Shown one piece after another: positions 1-8,757 of a DNA stretch of 64,000 bases. The DNA lies in NCBI GenBank assembly GCA_903851415.1, contig CAINOE010000019.1, positions 62,001 through 126,000 on the forward strand, given 5' to 3'. The notes below the pieces were generated by a model, which was not told the DNA's origin, searched no databases, and saw nothing but the letters and a program-made list of their open reading frames with translations. How positions within the stretch are numbered: the first letter of the stretch is position 1; every line of letters begins with the position of its first letter. The DNA is from an uncultured Rhodopila sp. Lineage in GTDB: Bacteria > Pseudomonadota > Alphaproteobacteria > Acetobacterales > Acetobacteraceae. The translations under genes were made by a program, and so were the position numbers.

Positions 1-1119
1 CACCGACACGACCGAAGAACCGGCTGACACCGCGGCACGGCTGACCGGATGGCTGCTCGCCGCCCCCAGGGACGCCGCCACCCGCAGCAAGGCCGCCTCG
101 TCCGCAGCCCCGCTACAACCCACGAACGACAGCACCCCGGTCGTCAGGGTGCCGGTCTTGTCGAACACCACCGCATCGACGCCGGCGAGGTTCTCCAGAA
201 ACCCCGTCCCCTTGATCAAAATCCCATGCCGCGCCGCCACTGCGATCGCGGCAATCGCCGTCGCCGGGGCGGCCAGCACCAGCGCGCACGGGCAGGACGC
301 CACCAGCACGGCCAGCGTCGCCGCCATGTCGCCGGAGACGAACCACGTCCCCGCCGCCGCCATCAGCACCAGCGCCATGTATTGCTCGCCGTATCGCTCC
401 AGCACCCGGGTCACCGGCGGCTTCGACTCCTCCGCCGTGCGCATCAGGGTGATGATCCGTCCCAGCGTGGTGTCGGCGCCGGTGCGCGTCACCTCGATTT
501 CCAGCCAGCCGTTGCAGTCGATCGAGCCGGCGGCCACCGCATCCCCCGCCGCCACGTCCACCGGCACCGACTCGCCGGTCAGCGACGCCATATCCAGGCT
601 GGCGCTGCCCGCCCGCACCACGCCGTCCGCGGGGGCGCGATCCCCCGCCCGCAACTCGATCCGGTCCCCCGGGAGCAGAGCGCTGGCGGCCACCAGTTCA
701 ACACCGCCGGGAACCAGCCGCCGCGCCCGCGTCTCCGCCAGACGCCCCAGCGCCCGCACCGCCTCCCGCGTCCCCAGCAGGCTGCGCTCCTCCAGCACAT
801 GCCCCAAAATCATCACGATCGGCAGCACCGCCGCCGTCATCAGGTCCCCCGCCGCCCAGGCCGCCAGCAACGCCAAAGCCACCAGCCGATCGGCCACGCC
901 GTGCAGACTGGGGTGGCGCAGGCTGCGGGAGGCGTCGGCCAAAACGGGAACCGCCACCAAAGCCGCCGCCAGCGCCGCCACCAGCCCCGCCAGAGCCGGA
1001 TCACCGGGCACCAGGAACTGCCACAGCACCGCCAGGCCCAGCAGCCCCGCCGACAGCATCGCCAGCGTCAGTTGCGCCCCCAGCAGCAGGCGCTCGGTCC
1101 GCGCGAGCAACGCCGTCAT
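1..1119 (-). CDS. Heavy-metal-translocating P1B-type ATPase, 3' end beyond the window
   Basis: Membrane ATPase expected to pump a transition-metal cation using an aspartyl-phosphate intermediate. The visible 373 residues show, in order, a hydrophobic N-terminus (about residues 9-35), the actuator motif TGES (about 181-184), the metal-site motif CPC within SCPCALVLAAP (276-278) and the phosphorylation motif DKTGT (320-324), then an SSHP motif typical of P1B pumps. No CxxC metal-binding domain precedes the first membrane segments, so this is a short form. The ATG overlaps the stop of the preceding SPFH gene as ATGA, which indicates translational coupling. The nucleotide-binding domain end and last helices lie outside the window. 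CPC fits Cu, Zn or Cd; the metal cannot be decided here. Confidence 0.9.
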   Translation of the reverse strand, partial: MTALLARTERLLLGAQLTLAMLSAGLLGLAVLWQFLVPGDPALAGLVAALAAALVAVPVLADASRSLRHPSLHGVADRLVALALLAAWAAGDLMTAAVLPIVMILGHVLEERSLLGTREAVRALGRLAETRARRLVPGGVELVAASALLPGDRIELRAGDRAPADGVVRAGSASLDMASLTGESVPVDVAAGDAVAAGSIDCNGWLEIEVTRTGADTTLGRIITLMRTAEESKPPVTRVLERYGEQYMALVLMAAAGTWFVSGDMAATLAVLVASCPCALVLAAPATAIAAIAVAARHGILIKGTGFLENLAGVDAVVFDKTGTLTTGVLSFVGCSGAADEAALLRVAASLGAASSHPVSRAAVSAGSSVVSV

Positions 1120-2081
1120 GGCTGCCTCGCCGGCAAGATCACGCGCGACCCGCCATTCGGGTCGATCGCCACGACGCTGCCCGCCGCCTGCAAAATCGTG
1201 GCAACGCGGTCCCGCCAAAGCTGCTGCAACAACCCCGCCCGCCCGTCCGGGACAGTCCGCCCGGCCAGCGCGGCAATCTGCGCCACCTGCACGCTGGCAT
1301 CCGCCACCTGCTCCGCCGCCGCCCCTCGGGCGCTGGCGAGCAGCCGATCGCGCTCACGGTTGGCGGACTGCAATGTGCGTTCGGCGTCGGTGCGAGCACT
1401 CGCGCGGGCCTGTTCGGCAAGCTGAGTCGCCTCCAGCACGGCATCGAAGCCGGGCTTGGCGGCTTCCGGCAGCAGCGCATCCACATCGGCGCGGGTCACC
1501 TCCACCCCCAGCGACGCGCCGAAGTCCGCAAGCGCGGCCAACCGCCGGTTCACCGCCCGCTCCAGGTCGCCGCGGATCGCCTGGCGTTGCTGCTGCACCT
1601 CCATGTCGTCGCCCCCGACGGCGCGCACCGCCATGAAGTCATCGATCGACCGCGCGGCGGCCAGGCTGGTGGTTGCGGCAACGAACAGCCGCTGCAACGC
1701 CGGCGCCACATGGTCGCGCGCCAGAAGATAGGCGGCCGGATCGGTTATCCGCCAGGTCAGCGTCGCGTCCAACAACACCTGCCCGCCATCGCCGGTCAGG
1801 TAGCCGCCCGGACCGCCGCCGGCACCGCGTGCCGCCACCTTCATCTCCATCTGCCGCGCCGGGGCCGGCAGCAATTCCACCTGCTCTATCGGCCGCGGCC
1901 AGGCCAGCAGCAGCCCCGCCGGCTGCACCCGCACGATGCGCCCGAAGCGCAGCACCGCCGCCTGCGAGTCGGACGGCACCTGCCGCACATTCGAAAAGCA
2001 CCAGCCAACCGCGACCAGAACAATGCCGAGCAGCAGCACCCGAAACGTGATCTGCAGCGACTGGACGACCGGCCCGCTCAT
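1116..2081 (-). CDS. SPFH/band 7 membrane protein, HflK/HflC-like (321 aa)
   Basis: One N-terminal membrane segment (about residues 10-28) is followed by an SPFH/PHB domain that opens with QVPSDSQAAVLRFGRI, the usual start of HflK/HflC-type domains. A long Ala/Glu/Arg-rich helical stretch (about 200-270) matches the coiled coil with which these proteins oligomerise into rings. Family members act as membrane scaffolds or protease modulators; the true substrate here is unknown. It overlaps both neighbours by 4 bp (ATGA), so it is the third SPFH gene of a coupled operon that ends in a metal ATPase. It is not the canonical hflKC pair, which is normally linked to hfq/hflX or a DegP-like protease gene. 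Confidence 0.85.
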   Translation of the reverse strand: MSGPVVQSLQITFRVLLLGIVLVAVGWCFSNVRQVPSDSQAAVLRFGRIVRVQPAGLLLAWPRPIEQVELLPAPARQMEMKVAARGAGGGPGGYLTGDGGQVLLDATLTWRITDPAAYLLARDHVAPALQRLFVAATTSLAAARSIDDFMAVRAVGGDDMEVQQQRQAIRGDLERAVNRRLAALADFGASLGVEVTRADVDALLPEAAKPGFDAVLEATQLAEQARASARTDAERTLQSANRERDRLLASARGAAAEQVADASVQVAQIAALAGRTVPDGRAGLLQQLWRDRVATILQAAGSVVAIDPNGGSRVILPARQP

Positions 2082-3010
2082 GGCTTCGGCGGCGCCAGCA
2101 GCACGGAGAACGGTTCGGCATCGGTGCGCAAGACCAAACGGGTGCTGGAGCCGACAGACTGCACCAGCGTGTCCAACGTGCGCATCAGGGTGTAGAGTTC
2201 AGGGTCGCTGAGATACGCCCGGCTCTGGATCGCCGCCGCTTCCCGCCGCGCCTGAGCATCGATCTCGGCCGCCTCGGTCCGCGCCTGCGCCACCACGATG
2301 CGGCCGTCGCGTTCGGCGTCCGAGCGCACCTCGGCAGCCGCACGCAGCCCCTCGGCGGTGCGTTCGGCGGCAACCGTCTCACGCTCGGAGCGCATGCGGC
2401 TGACGGTCGCCGTCAGGCTGGCTTCGGGCAGGCTGAGCGTCTCGATGCCGGCCTGCCGCACCTGCACCCCATAGGTGCGCAAAACCTGCGCCTCGACCTG
2501 GGCCTGCAGGCGCTGCTCGAAATCGGCCAGATGCAGCTTCGCCGGATCGGTGTTGACCAGTTCGGCGAAGTCGAAGCTGCTGGCGGTGACCTGCAAGGCC
2601 GAGGCGATGAAGCTGCGCAACTGCCGTGCCGCCTCGTCGGGATCGTTGCGGACGGCCCGCAGATACTGCCGGATGTGATCGGGGTCCGCAGGCACCTGCC
2701 AGGCGACATAGGATTGCAGCAGGATGCGCAGCCCATCGCGGGTCCCGACATCCTCCAGCCCGGTCGAGCTGGTGCGCAGCCGCAGATCGACAGTAACGGT
2801 CCCCTGCAACGGCGCTGGCAGCTTCCAGGCCAGGCCCGGCTCGGTCAGCACCCGCACCGGCGCGCCGAACTCGGTCACCACCACGGCCTCCCCTGCCCCC
2901 ACCATCACCGCGGTCCCGGCCAGCACGGCGGCGCCCACCACGACCGCGGCGAGCAGGAACCGCAGCGCCATGCCGAACCGGGACAGGCCGGGCTGCGCTT
3001 CGTCGCTCAT
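2078..3010 (-). CDS. SPFH/band 7 membrane protein, HflC-like (310 aa)
   Basis: A single N-terminal membrane anchor (about residues 14-38) precedes an SPFH domain beginning VVTEFGAPVRVLTEPGLAWK, which is strongly HflC-like, including the 'PGL..K.P' turn. Residues about 190-260 form a charged helical segment rich in Glu, Arg and Ala (coiled coil). The predicted topology is an anchor with the SPFH domain outside the cytoplasm, as in HflC. The start ATG overlaps the stop of the larger SPFH gene upstream, and its own stop overlaps the next start. The three proteins probably form a mixed oligomer; that is inference from the coupling, not shown by sequence. Confidence 0.87.
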   Translation of the reverse strand: MSDEAQPGLSRFGMALRFLLAAVVVGAAVLAGTAVMVGAGEAVVVTEFGAPVRVLTEPGLAWKLPAPLQGTVTVDLRLRTSSTGLEDVGTRDGLRILLQSYVAWQVPADPDHIRQYLRAVRNDPDEAARQLRSFIASALQVTASSFDFAELVNTDPAKLHLADFEQRLQAQVEAQVLRTYGVQVRQAGIETLSLPEASLTATVSRMRSERETVAAERTAEGLRAAAEVRSDAERDGRIVVAQARTEAAEIDAQARREAAAIQSRAYLSDPELYTLMRTLDTLVQSVGSSTRLVLRTDAEPFSVLLAPPKP

Positions 3011-4899
3011 CTGAGTTGCTCCTCTATCGGCAGCGGCGCGCCCGGCGGCGGACGGAAATCCAGCAGCGGCACCGCCTGCGGCGGGATACGGTGGTCGAGC
3101 ACGGTCAGCGGTCCCGCTGTCAGCAGCGTCTGCGAGGCCGACAGCCGCCGCTCCATCCGATATGGCGGGGCGCCGCCGTTGTCGGCATCGCGATCCGCGG
3201 CGAAGCGGATGGCATCCGCGCGCGCGGCGCTGAGGGTTTCCTCCGCCCCGGCGGTGGCGCGGCGCAGCAGGCCGGTGGCGGCCTGGCGCTGCTCGGACAT
3301 GGTGGCGAAGGCCCGCCCACGCTCGGCCGAGATGGACGCGTCCGCATCGATCTGCGCCGCCTGAACGGCGTGGTAGGCGCCGGCCGCGCCGCCCGGAGGA
3401 TGCAGCGCCTCGATCACCACCGCGGAGAGTTCCAGCCCCACCCCGGCGGCGTCGAGGTCCCGCTGCACGCGCGTCCGCAAGGCGCCGGCCATGGCCTCGC
3501 GGTTCTCGCCGAGCGATTCGTCCAGCGTGCGGGCGGCGAAGAAAGCGGCGGCAACCCGTTCGGCGCTTTGCCGCAGCAGTCCGGCCGGATCGACCGCGCC
3601 GTAAGCCGCATGCAGCGCATCAGCATCGTTCAGGCCGACGCGCCAGAACAGGCGGATATCGGCGCTCACCATCTGGAAGCCCTGCTGCCGGTCATGCGCC
3701 GCGACCAGAAACCACGACTCCGCCGGATTCTCCCGTTCCCAAAGCCGATCGGCCTGCGGCGGGGGGACGGCTTCGGCGGCGAGGCGGTCGGATACGGACG
3801 TGCCCTTCAACGCCAGTTCGTGCACCGGCCCGAACTCCACGGTGCGGACGCGGCCGAACGGCCAGGGCAGCATCAGGTGGATGCCGGGCTGCAACACCCG
3901 GACCGGGGCGCCGAAGCGCTCGTACACCGCGCGCTGGTCGAGCGGGACGATTGCCACTCCGCTCAGGCCCCAGGCGATCAGCACCAGCAGCAGCGCCAGC
4001 GGCGCGAAGGCGGCGCGGACATAGGCCAGCGCCCAGCTCCGCGCGAAATCGATCCCGAGATGCCGCCGCATCGGTTCGGCCAGGCCGCGCGCCGCCGCCC
4101 CCTCGGCCATCAGGCGGGCAAGCAGGGAGTTGGCAGCGCCACGAGCAGTTTCAGCCGGTGGAGGAGGCAGGAAGCAGCGTCCGATCGCCCGCCCGGCAAG
4201 TTCGGCCGCGACCGCGGCCGGCAGCAGCGCCAGCAGCGCGGCCAGACGCGCCGCCAGCCAGGGCAGGCCGAACCCCGCGGCAAGCTCCAGGAGACCGGCG
4301 GCAGCGAAGGCGAGCACGGCGACGAAGGCCAGCGCGCGCAGCCACGGCGCCTCCGGCAACCGCGCGGGCGGCACGGCGGCCAGCAGGCGTTCGGCAACCA
4401 GCAACGGGAAGCAAAGCCCCAGGAGACCGCCACCGAGCAGCCAGGCGGCCTGCTGCGTCACCGGCGCCGGCGGATCGCCTGTCGGAAACAGCAGCGCCGC
4501 GGCGATACCGAGCGCTGCGAGAGGCGTCACCAACAGCGCCTGCGGCCAGCGCGCCGCCTTGCGGACCCCCATCGCCGAACCCGCCGGCCAGACAATCCTG
4601 CGGCGCCACGTCACCGCGGGCGTGGACGTTTCGGCGCGCCACCGCGCCCGGGTCACCGCCAGCGTGCCGGCGAGACCCGCCACTGCGGCCAGCAGCGCGG
4701 CAAGCGGCAGCGCCGCCAGCCGCGCGCGGGCGATTTCGACGAGCAGCGGTGACGCCGCGGCGTAACCGGCAACCGAGGCACGCAGTTGCAGCACGGCAAG
4801 GATGGCCGACAGGATCAGGCCGCCGAGCGTCAGCGCCTGAAGCATGCGCACGATGCCCGGCACCCCCGAACCGGGCTGCCGCGAGCGTGATGTGTTCAT
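3007..4899 (-). CDS. Large HflK-like protein with polytopic N-terminal domain and SPFH domain (630 aa)
   Basis: The first 310 or so residues carry several hydrophobic segments (for example LTLGGLILSAILAVLQL and ALLVTPLAALGIAAALLF), so the N-terminal half is a polytopic membrane domain. From about residue 313 an SPFH domain follows (VAIVPLDQRAVYERFGAP), ending in a coiled-coil-like region. Canonical HflK has one anchor and about 400 residues, so this is an extended architecture. The ATG at 4899 was chosen because upstream codons in this frame encode a non-conserved Arg-rich stretch. It is first of three coupled SPFH genes followed by a P1B ATPase. Function is unknown beyond membrane scaffolding expected of the family. 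Confidence 0.85.
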   Translation of the reverse strand: MNTSRSRQPGSGVPGIVRMLQALTLGGLILSAILAVLQLRASVAGYAAASPLLVEIARARLAALPLAALLAAVAGLAGTLAVTRARWRAETSTPAVTWRRRIVWPAGSAMGVRKAARWPQALLVTPLAALGIAAALLFPTGDPPAPVTQQAAWLLGGGLLGLCFPLLVAERLLAAVPPARLPEAPWLRALAFVAVLAFAAAGLLELAAGFGLPWLAARLAALLALLPAAVAAELAGRAIGRCFLPPPPAETARGAANSLLARLMAEGAAARGLAEPMRRHLGIDFARSWALAYVRAAFAPLALLLVLIAWGLSGVAIVPLDQRAVYERFGAPVRVLQPGIHLMLPWPFGRVRTVEFGPVHELALKGTSVSDRLAAEAVPPPQADRLWERENPAESWFLVAAHDRQQGFQMVSADIRLFWRVGLNDADALHAAYGAVDPAGLLRQSAERVAAAFFAARTLDESLGENREAMAGALRTRVQRDLDAAGVGLELSAVVIEALHPPGGAAGAYHAVQAAQIDADASISAERGRAFATMSEQRQAATGLLRRATAGAEETLSAARADAIRFAADRDADNGGAPPYRMERRLSASQTLLTAGPLTVLDHRIPPQAVPLLDFRPPPGAPLPIEEQLR

Positions 4900-4901
4900 G
4901 G

Positions 4902-5123
4902 TCAGCGCGTGGCGGCCAGCGCCGCCGTCCGATTGCAATACGGATTGATCCCGTGCGGTGTCACGCGTCCGGCGTGAACAGAGGCCATGATGTCCGGATT
5001 CCTCACGTCCCACTCAACGAGGCCGGGGACGAGAAGATGGTAAACGCCATCAATGGCGATTCCCATATCTTTCGTCGGGAGCATCAAAGCCGCCATCGCG
5101 TGACGAATCCGTCCTGGTGTCAC
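4902..5123 (-). CDS. Small hypothetical ORF between a secreted protein and the SPFH operon (73 aa)
   Basis: I do not recognise this protein. The case for a gene is positional: its GTG start overlaps the TGA of the upstream gene (GTGA), and its stop lies 2 bp before the ATG of the large SPFH gene, so ribosomes could pass through. The case against is that third codon positions are less GC-rich than in its neighbours and no motif is seen. The segment GIAIDGVYHLLVPGLVEWDV is weakly globular. It could be a coupling leader or a remnant of an older gene. Confidence 0.3.
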   Translation of the reverse strand: MTPGRIRHAMAALMLPTKDMGIAIDGVYHLLVPGLVEWDVRNPDIMASVHAGRVTPHGINPYCNRTAALAATR

Positions 5124-5518
5124 CCCACGGGCTTGCCGTCGCGCTGCCGGCGGAAAGCGGCCACCGCCGCATCGGCACGGCCCAGAGCCGGATTCACCCG
5201 CAGCGCTGAGCAGACCGTTGCCGGCTTATCGGCGGCGAAGTCCTCCAACGCCTCCATATCGGCATAGCCGAGCGCCGCCTCGGCCTTGCCGCTGTCCGGG
5301 GTAGCCAGCAGTTCGGCGTCTGACGTGGCCGTGCTGCCCGTCGCCGCCTGCAAGGCCGCACGGCGCAGGTCGAACGACCAGGTCTCGTCGCGCAAACCGC
5401 AGATCGGCGCCAGGGTGGCGACGGCGCCGAAGGCCGCGGCATCGGCGAGGCCTTGCCCGGGCTGCGCCTGCGCGCCGGTTACCCAGATCATGCAAGAAGC
5501 CGCCACAACCAACCGCAT
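5120..5518 (-). CDS. Hypothetical secreted protein (132 aa)
   Basis: Starting at ATG 5518, the first about 19 residues (MRLVVAASCMIWVTGAQAQ) form a signal peptide with an AQA-Q cleavage site, so the mature protein should be periplasmic. The mature part has two cysteines (PICGLRD and TVCSALR) that could pair, and is otherwise helical and Ala-rich. The open frame continues upstream to 5743 but that stretch lacks protein-like composition, and the signal peptide decides the start. No family recognised. It may be the first gene of the SPFH operon, as only the small ORF at 4902-5123 separates them. Confidence 0.65.
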   Translation of the reverse strand: MRLVVAASCMIWVTGAQAQPGQGLADAAAFGAVATLAPICGLRDETWSFDLRRAALQAATGSTATSDAELLATPDSGKAEAALGYADMEALEDFAADKPATVCSALRVNPALGRADAAVAAFRRQRDGKPVG

Positions 5519-5633
5519 CGATGCCTCCCGCCGCCCGGACGGACCATGCGGCTCGGCGGCTTGTTTGTCACCACCCCGGACATTGACAGGTTTTCGCCGG
5601 CGATACTGAATGGAGCCGAAACGGAGACCAGGC

Positions 5634-6737
5634 ATGAACCGGAAATTCCTCCGCATGGCGGCCATGATCGCCGGGGTCGCGATCGCATCGGCGTCCGCCT
5701 CGGCGCAGACGGTGCCGCAGATCGCGTTCGATTCAGTGCCCAATCCGCTGCACCTGCCAGCCGATCTTTATTTCGGAGAAGTATCGGGAGTGGCGGTGAA
5801 TTCGCAAGGGCATGTGTTTGCGTTCTCGCGCGGCAACACCACCGGCCCGGCCTATGGCGCAGCCGCCGCCCAGCTTCTGGAATTCGCCCCGGACGGACAA
5901 TTCATCCGCGAGATCGGCCACAACCTCTACGCCTGGTCGTTCGCGCACGCCGTGAAGATCGATCCCGAGGACAATATCTGGGTCACCGACAAAGGCTCCG
6001 ACCTGGTGGTGAAGTTCGATCATGACGGCCGCGTGGCGATGGTGTTCGGCCGCAAGCAGGAAGCCTCGGACGAAGACACCGCGCCGCTGAAACACCCGAA
6101 GCCGCCGCTGCCGCCGGTTGACGGCCTGTTCCGCCAGGTCACCGACATCGCCTGGGATGCCGCGGGCAACGGCTATATCAGCGACGGCTACATCAACTCC
6201 CGGATCGCCCGGGTCAGCCATGACGGCGAGTGGCTCGGTTCGTGGGGCTCGCCGGGCTCCGGGCCGGGGCAAATGATCACGCCGCACAGCATCGCGATCG
6301 ACGCCGAGGACCATGTGTATGTGGCAGATCGCGGCAACCGCCGCATCCAGGTGTTCGATACAAAGGGGATCCCGCTGCGGCAGATCACCATCGACGTGCC
6401 GTACGATCCCGACGCGAAACCGGCCATCGGCAACCGGCCGACGCTGCCGATACCGGCCGGCACGCCGCAGACGATGGCGCCGGGTTCTCCCTGGACGGTC
6501 TGCATCACACCGGGGCCGCATCAGGTGCTGTATGCCTCTGACGCATTCCCCGGGCGCATTTACAAAATGAGCCTGGATGGCACCGTTCTCGGAGTGCTCG
6601 GGTCGTCGGGAAAGCAGCTCAGGCAGTTCGGCTGGATCCACGAGATCGCCTGCCCGTCGGAGAACACGCTGTTCGTGGCGGAGTTGCTGAACTGGCGGGT
6701 GCAGAAGCTGATCCTGCATCCGCAGGCCCCAAAATGA
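5634..6737 (+). CDS. Secreted NHL-repeat beta-propeller protein, peptidyl-alpha-hydroxyglycine lyase-like (367 aa)
   Basis: A signal peptide with SASASA-Q cleavage (about residues 1-25) is followed by repeated NHL units, for example HSIAIDAEDHVYVADRGNRR and DIAWDAAGNGYISDGYINSR, and a GPGQM turn between blades. This set of motifs is typical of six-bladed propellers related to the lyase domain of peptidylglycine amidating enzymes; bacterial members usually have unproven activity. The ATG at 5634 is preferred over 5610 because GGAG lies about 8 bp upstream and the signal peptide then starts MNRKFLRM. It is divergent from the SPFH operon. Likely role: periplasmic binding or lyase protein, substrate unknown. 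Confidence 0.82.
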   Translation: MNRKFLRMAAMIAGVAIASASASAQTVPQIAFDSVPNPLHLPADLYFGEVSGVAVNSQGHVFAFSRGNTTGPAYGAAAAQLLEFAPDGQFIREIGHNLYAWSFAHAVKIDPEDNIWVTDKGSDLVVKFDHDGRVAMVFGRKQEASDEDTAPLKHPKPPLPPVDGLFRQVTDIAWDAAGNGYISDGYINSRIARVSHDGEWLGSWGSPGSGPGQMITPHSIAIDAEDHVYVADRGNRRIQVFDTKGIPLRQITIDVPYDPDAKPAIGNRPTLPIPAGTPQTMAPGSPWTVCITPGPHQVLYASDAFPGRIYKMSLDGTVLGVLGSSGKQLRQFGWIHEIACPSENTLFVAELLNWRVQKLILHPQAPK

Positions 6738-6814
6738 CGAAACCCCGCGTTGCGCGACCGGCCAAAATATGGTCTAGACCGCCCGGGCTTGGCTTCGCCC
6801 CTTGGACGGTCTGC

Positions 6815-7273
6815 CTAGCGCAGCCAGGTCTTAAGGCCCGAAGACCGGGATACGTCTTCCCTAGCAGTTCGAAGTTCGGAAAGCAAGTGTCCCATGCCAA
6901 GTCCATGCAATACCGCCGTTCGAATTCGCGCGAGGTCATGCGGGAGCATGTCGGGGATCACCCATTGGCGGCGGCCGATCTTGAAGCCGTCCAGGCGGTT
7001 GCGGCCGAGGTTCATGACCATGTCGCATTTTGCCCGGCAGGCGAGGTCATCCGGTTCCAGCGGATGGTAGTTCTTCGACAGCTTGTATACGAACGGCAGG
7101 TCATGCCTCGGCGCGGTCAGGCTGATTGGCACGATGGTCACGATCTCCGACCGGAAGGGCAGCTTCGGCGATATCACCACCACTGGCCGCACCTTGACCA
7201 TCTCCGGCGGCTGGAAGCCGGTAAAGTCGCACATGAACATCTGGCCGGCTCGAGGGTGGAAACTGATTGGCAT
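6815..7273 (-). CDS. PemK/MazF-family toxin-like protein, apparently without an antitoxin (152 aa)
   Basis: The N-terminus has the PemK/MazF signature: a GQMFMCDF strand, then KVRPVVVISP, and later VTIVPISLT, as in MazF endoribonucleases that cut mRNA at short sites. The C-terminal half (about residues 90-152) is longer than in MazF (about 110 aa). No antitoxin-like ORF lies directly upstream on the minus strand; the next gene there diverges. Either the antitoxin is elsewhere, or this is a solitary, possibly harmless family member. Its end is convergent with the NHL-repeat gene. Confidence 0.75.
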   Translation of the reverse strand: MPISFHPRAGQMFMCDFTGFQPPEMVKVRPVVVISPKLPFRSEIVTIVPISLTAPRHDLPFVYKLSKNYHPLEPDDLACRAKCDMVMNLGRNRLDGFKIGRRQWVIPDMLPHDLARIRTAVLHGLGMGHLLSELRTAREDVSRSSGLKTWLR

Positions 7274-7466
7274 GCGGCGGCTCCGGGACCCGGGCCGGGC
7301 GGCAGTCGCACCGCTCCGGCCCTTCCGCTTTGTCCGCCAAATTGGTAAACAAATGGTTTACCGGAACGGCACCCGACGCCGAGCGCCCCCGTCCCAGCTT
7401 TCCGCTGGCGGGTGCGCCGGATTATCGGCAAACGGTCGCCGGACTGCGGACAAAAAGGAACCCGGC

Positions 7467-8036
7467 ATGAGCGAGACCGTCGAACGAGCACACGAAACCA
7501 TCGAGGAGCACGCCCGGCACGGCGATCCGTGGGCTCGCAACGTGGCCATCCTGGTCTCGGTGCTCGCAGCCGCCCTTGCCGTCACCGAAATCGGCGGCAA
7601 TGCCGCCCAGAACGCCTATCTGGCGCAGCATGTCGAGCTGTCCAACAACTGGGCCTTCTTCCAATCCAAGAACGTGCGCGCGGTGGTTCTGGAGTCCCAG
7701 GCCGATGTGCTGGCAAGCCTGCCGAATGCGCAGGATCCCGCCATCCAGGCCCGCATCCAGGAGTCGAAGACACACGCGGTCCGCATGCGCGATGACCCGA
7801 AGGGCGGCGACGGCATGAAACAGCTCGCAGCCATCGCGCACGACCTGGAAGCGGAGCGGGCGGAATCCTTTCATCGCTATCATAAATACGAATTCGCCAC
7901 CGGAGCGTTGCAGATCTCGATCGTCCTGGCGTCCGTTTCTTTGGTAACACGGATGCGCGCGCTGGCCTTCGGCGCCGCGGCGATCGGAGCCGCCGCTATC
8001 GCCGCGGCGATCGGAGTCGCCACGAATTTGTTCTGA
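7467..8036 (+). CDS. DUF4337-type membrane protein (189 aa)
   Basis: Residues 20-40 (RNVAILVSVLAAALAVTEI) form a first membrane segment and two more lie in the last 45 residues, rich in Ala, Ile and Gly. The central part (NNWAFFQSKNVRAVVLESQA) matches the typical DUF4337 layout of a membrane hairpin around a soluble helical domain. The ATG at 7467 has AAGGA upstream; the longer frame from 7083 runs antisense to the toxin gene and lacks coding character. Function of the family is not known. Confidence 0.75.
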   Translation: MSETVERAHETIEEHARHGDPWARNVAILVSVLAAALAVTEIGGNAAQNAYLAQHVELSNNWAFFQSKNVRAVVLESQADVLASLPNAQDPAIQARIQESKTHAVRMRDDPKGGDGMKQLAAIAHDLEAERAESFHRYHKYEFATGALQISIVLASVSLVTRMRALAFGAAAIGAAAIAAAIGVATNLF

Positions 8037-8711
8037 TCAACCTGACGCCCCGGCCTTTCCTGCAATCCGCCGGAACTCCGCGGCCAGGCGTTCGGAGCCG
8101 GGATCGGCCAGCCAGGCGGCGGGGACTTCCAGCGCCTCGGCAAGCCGGCTCTTGTAGGTGTCGCGGGGGATTTCCACAGCCCCGAACTGCGACAAATGGG
8201 CGGTGACGAACTGCGTGTCGAGCAGCCTGTAGCCGCCCAGCCGCAGCCGCGCGACCAGATGCACCAGGGCGATCTTCGACGCGTCGCGAGCGAAGCTGAA
8301 CATGCTCTCGCCGAAGAAGACGCCGCCCAGCGACACGCCATACAAGCCGCCCACCAGCGTTCCGTCCTGCCAGGTTTCCACCGAATGGGCGTAGCCCATG
8401 CGGAACAACTCGGTGAACAGGCGCTCGATCTGCGGGTTGATCCAGGTGTCGGCGCGGTCCGGCAGCGGCGTGGCGCAGCCGGCGATGGTGCCGGCGAAGT
8501 TCTGGTCGACCGTCACGTGGTAAGTGCCGGACAGCGCTGTGCGCAACAGCCGGCGCGAGAGGTGGAAGCCGTCCAGCGGCAGGATGCCGCGCTTGACGGG
8601 ATCGAGCCAGAACAGGCGGTCGCCCGCGCGGCCCTCCGCCATCGGGAACAAGCCGTGGCGATAGGCGCGCAACACCAGGTCCGCCGAGATTTCCACTGAC
8701 CGTCTGGACAT
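8037..8711 (-). CDS. aat: Leucyl/phenylalanyl-tRNA--protein transferase (224 aa)
   Basis: Cytoplasmic enzyme that adds Leu or Phe from charged tRNA to proteins with N-terminal Arg or Lys, marking them for ClpSP degradation (N-degron pathway). Family landmarks are clear: AYRHGLFPMAE, FWLDPVKRGILPLD, HSVETWQDGTLVGGLYGVSLG, FFGESMFS and LLDTQFVTAHLSQFGA. Length is normal for proteobacterial Aat. The ATG at 8711 (MSRRSVEIS) fits the family start; the upstream extension to 8786 overlaps the divergent VOC gene promoter. Its stop abuts the DUF4337 gene end in a convergent arrangement. Confidence 0.96.
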   Translation of the reverse strand: MSRRSVEISADLVLRAYRHGLFPMAEGRAGDRLFWLDPVKRGILPLDGFHLSRRLLRTALSGTYHVTVDQNFAGTIAGCATPLPDRADTWINPQIERLFTELFRMGYAHSVETWQDGTLVGGLYGVSLGGVFFGESMFSFARDASKIALVHLVARLRLGGYRLLDTQFVTAHLSQFGAVEIPRDTYKSRLAEALEVPAAWLADPGSERLAAEFRRIAGKAGASG

Positions 8712-8757
8712 GGTCCTATAGTGCGACCCTGGCCGGTTTATGGGAAGGCGCAAAGCG

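Noticed and set aside
49..1636. Long plus-strand open frames over the first kilobase
   Set aside because: They are Arg/Pro/His-rich shadows of the P1B ATPase on the minus strand, which carries TGES, CPC and DKTGT motifs.
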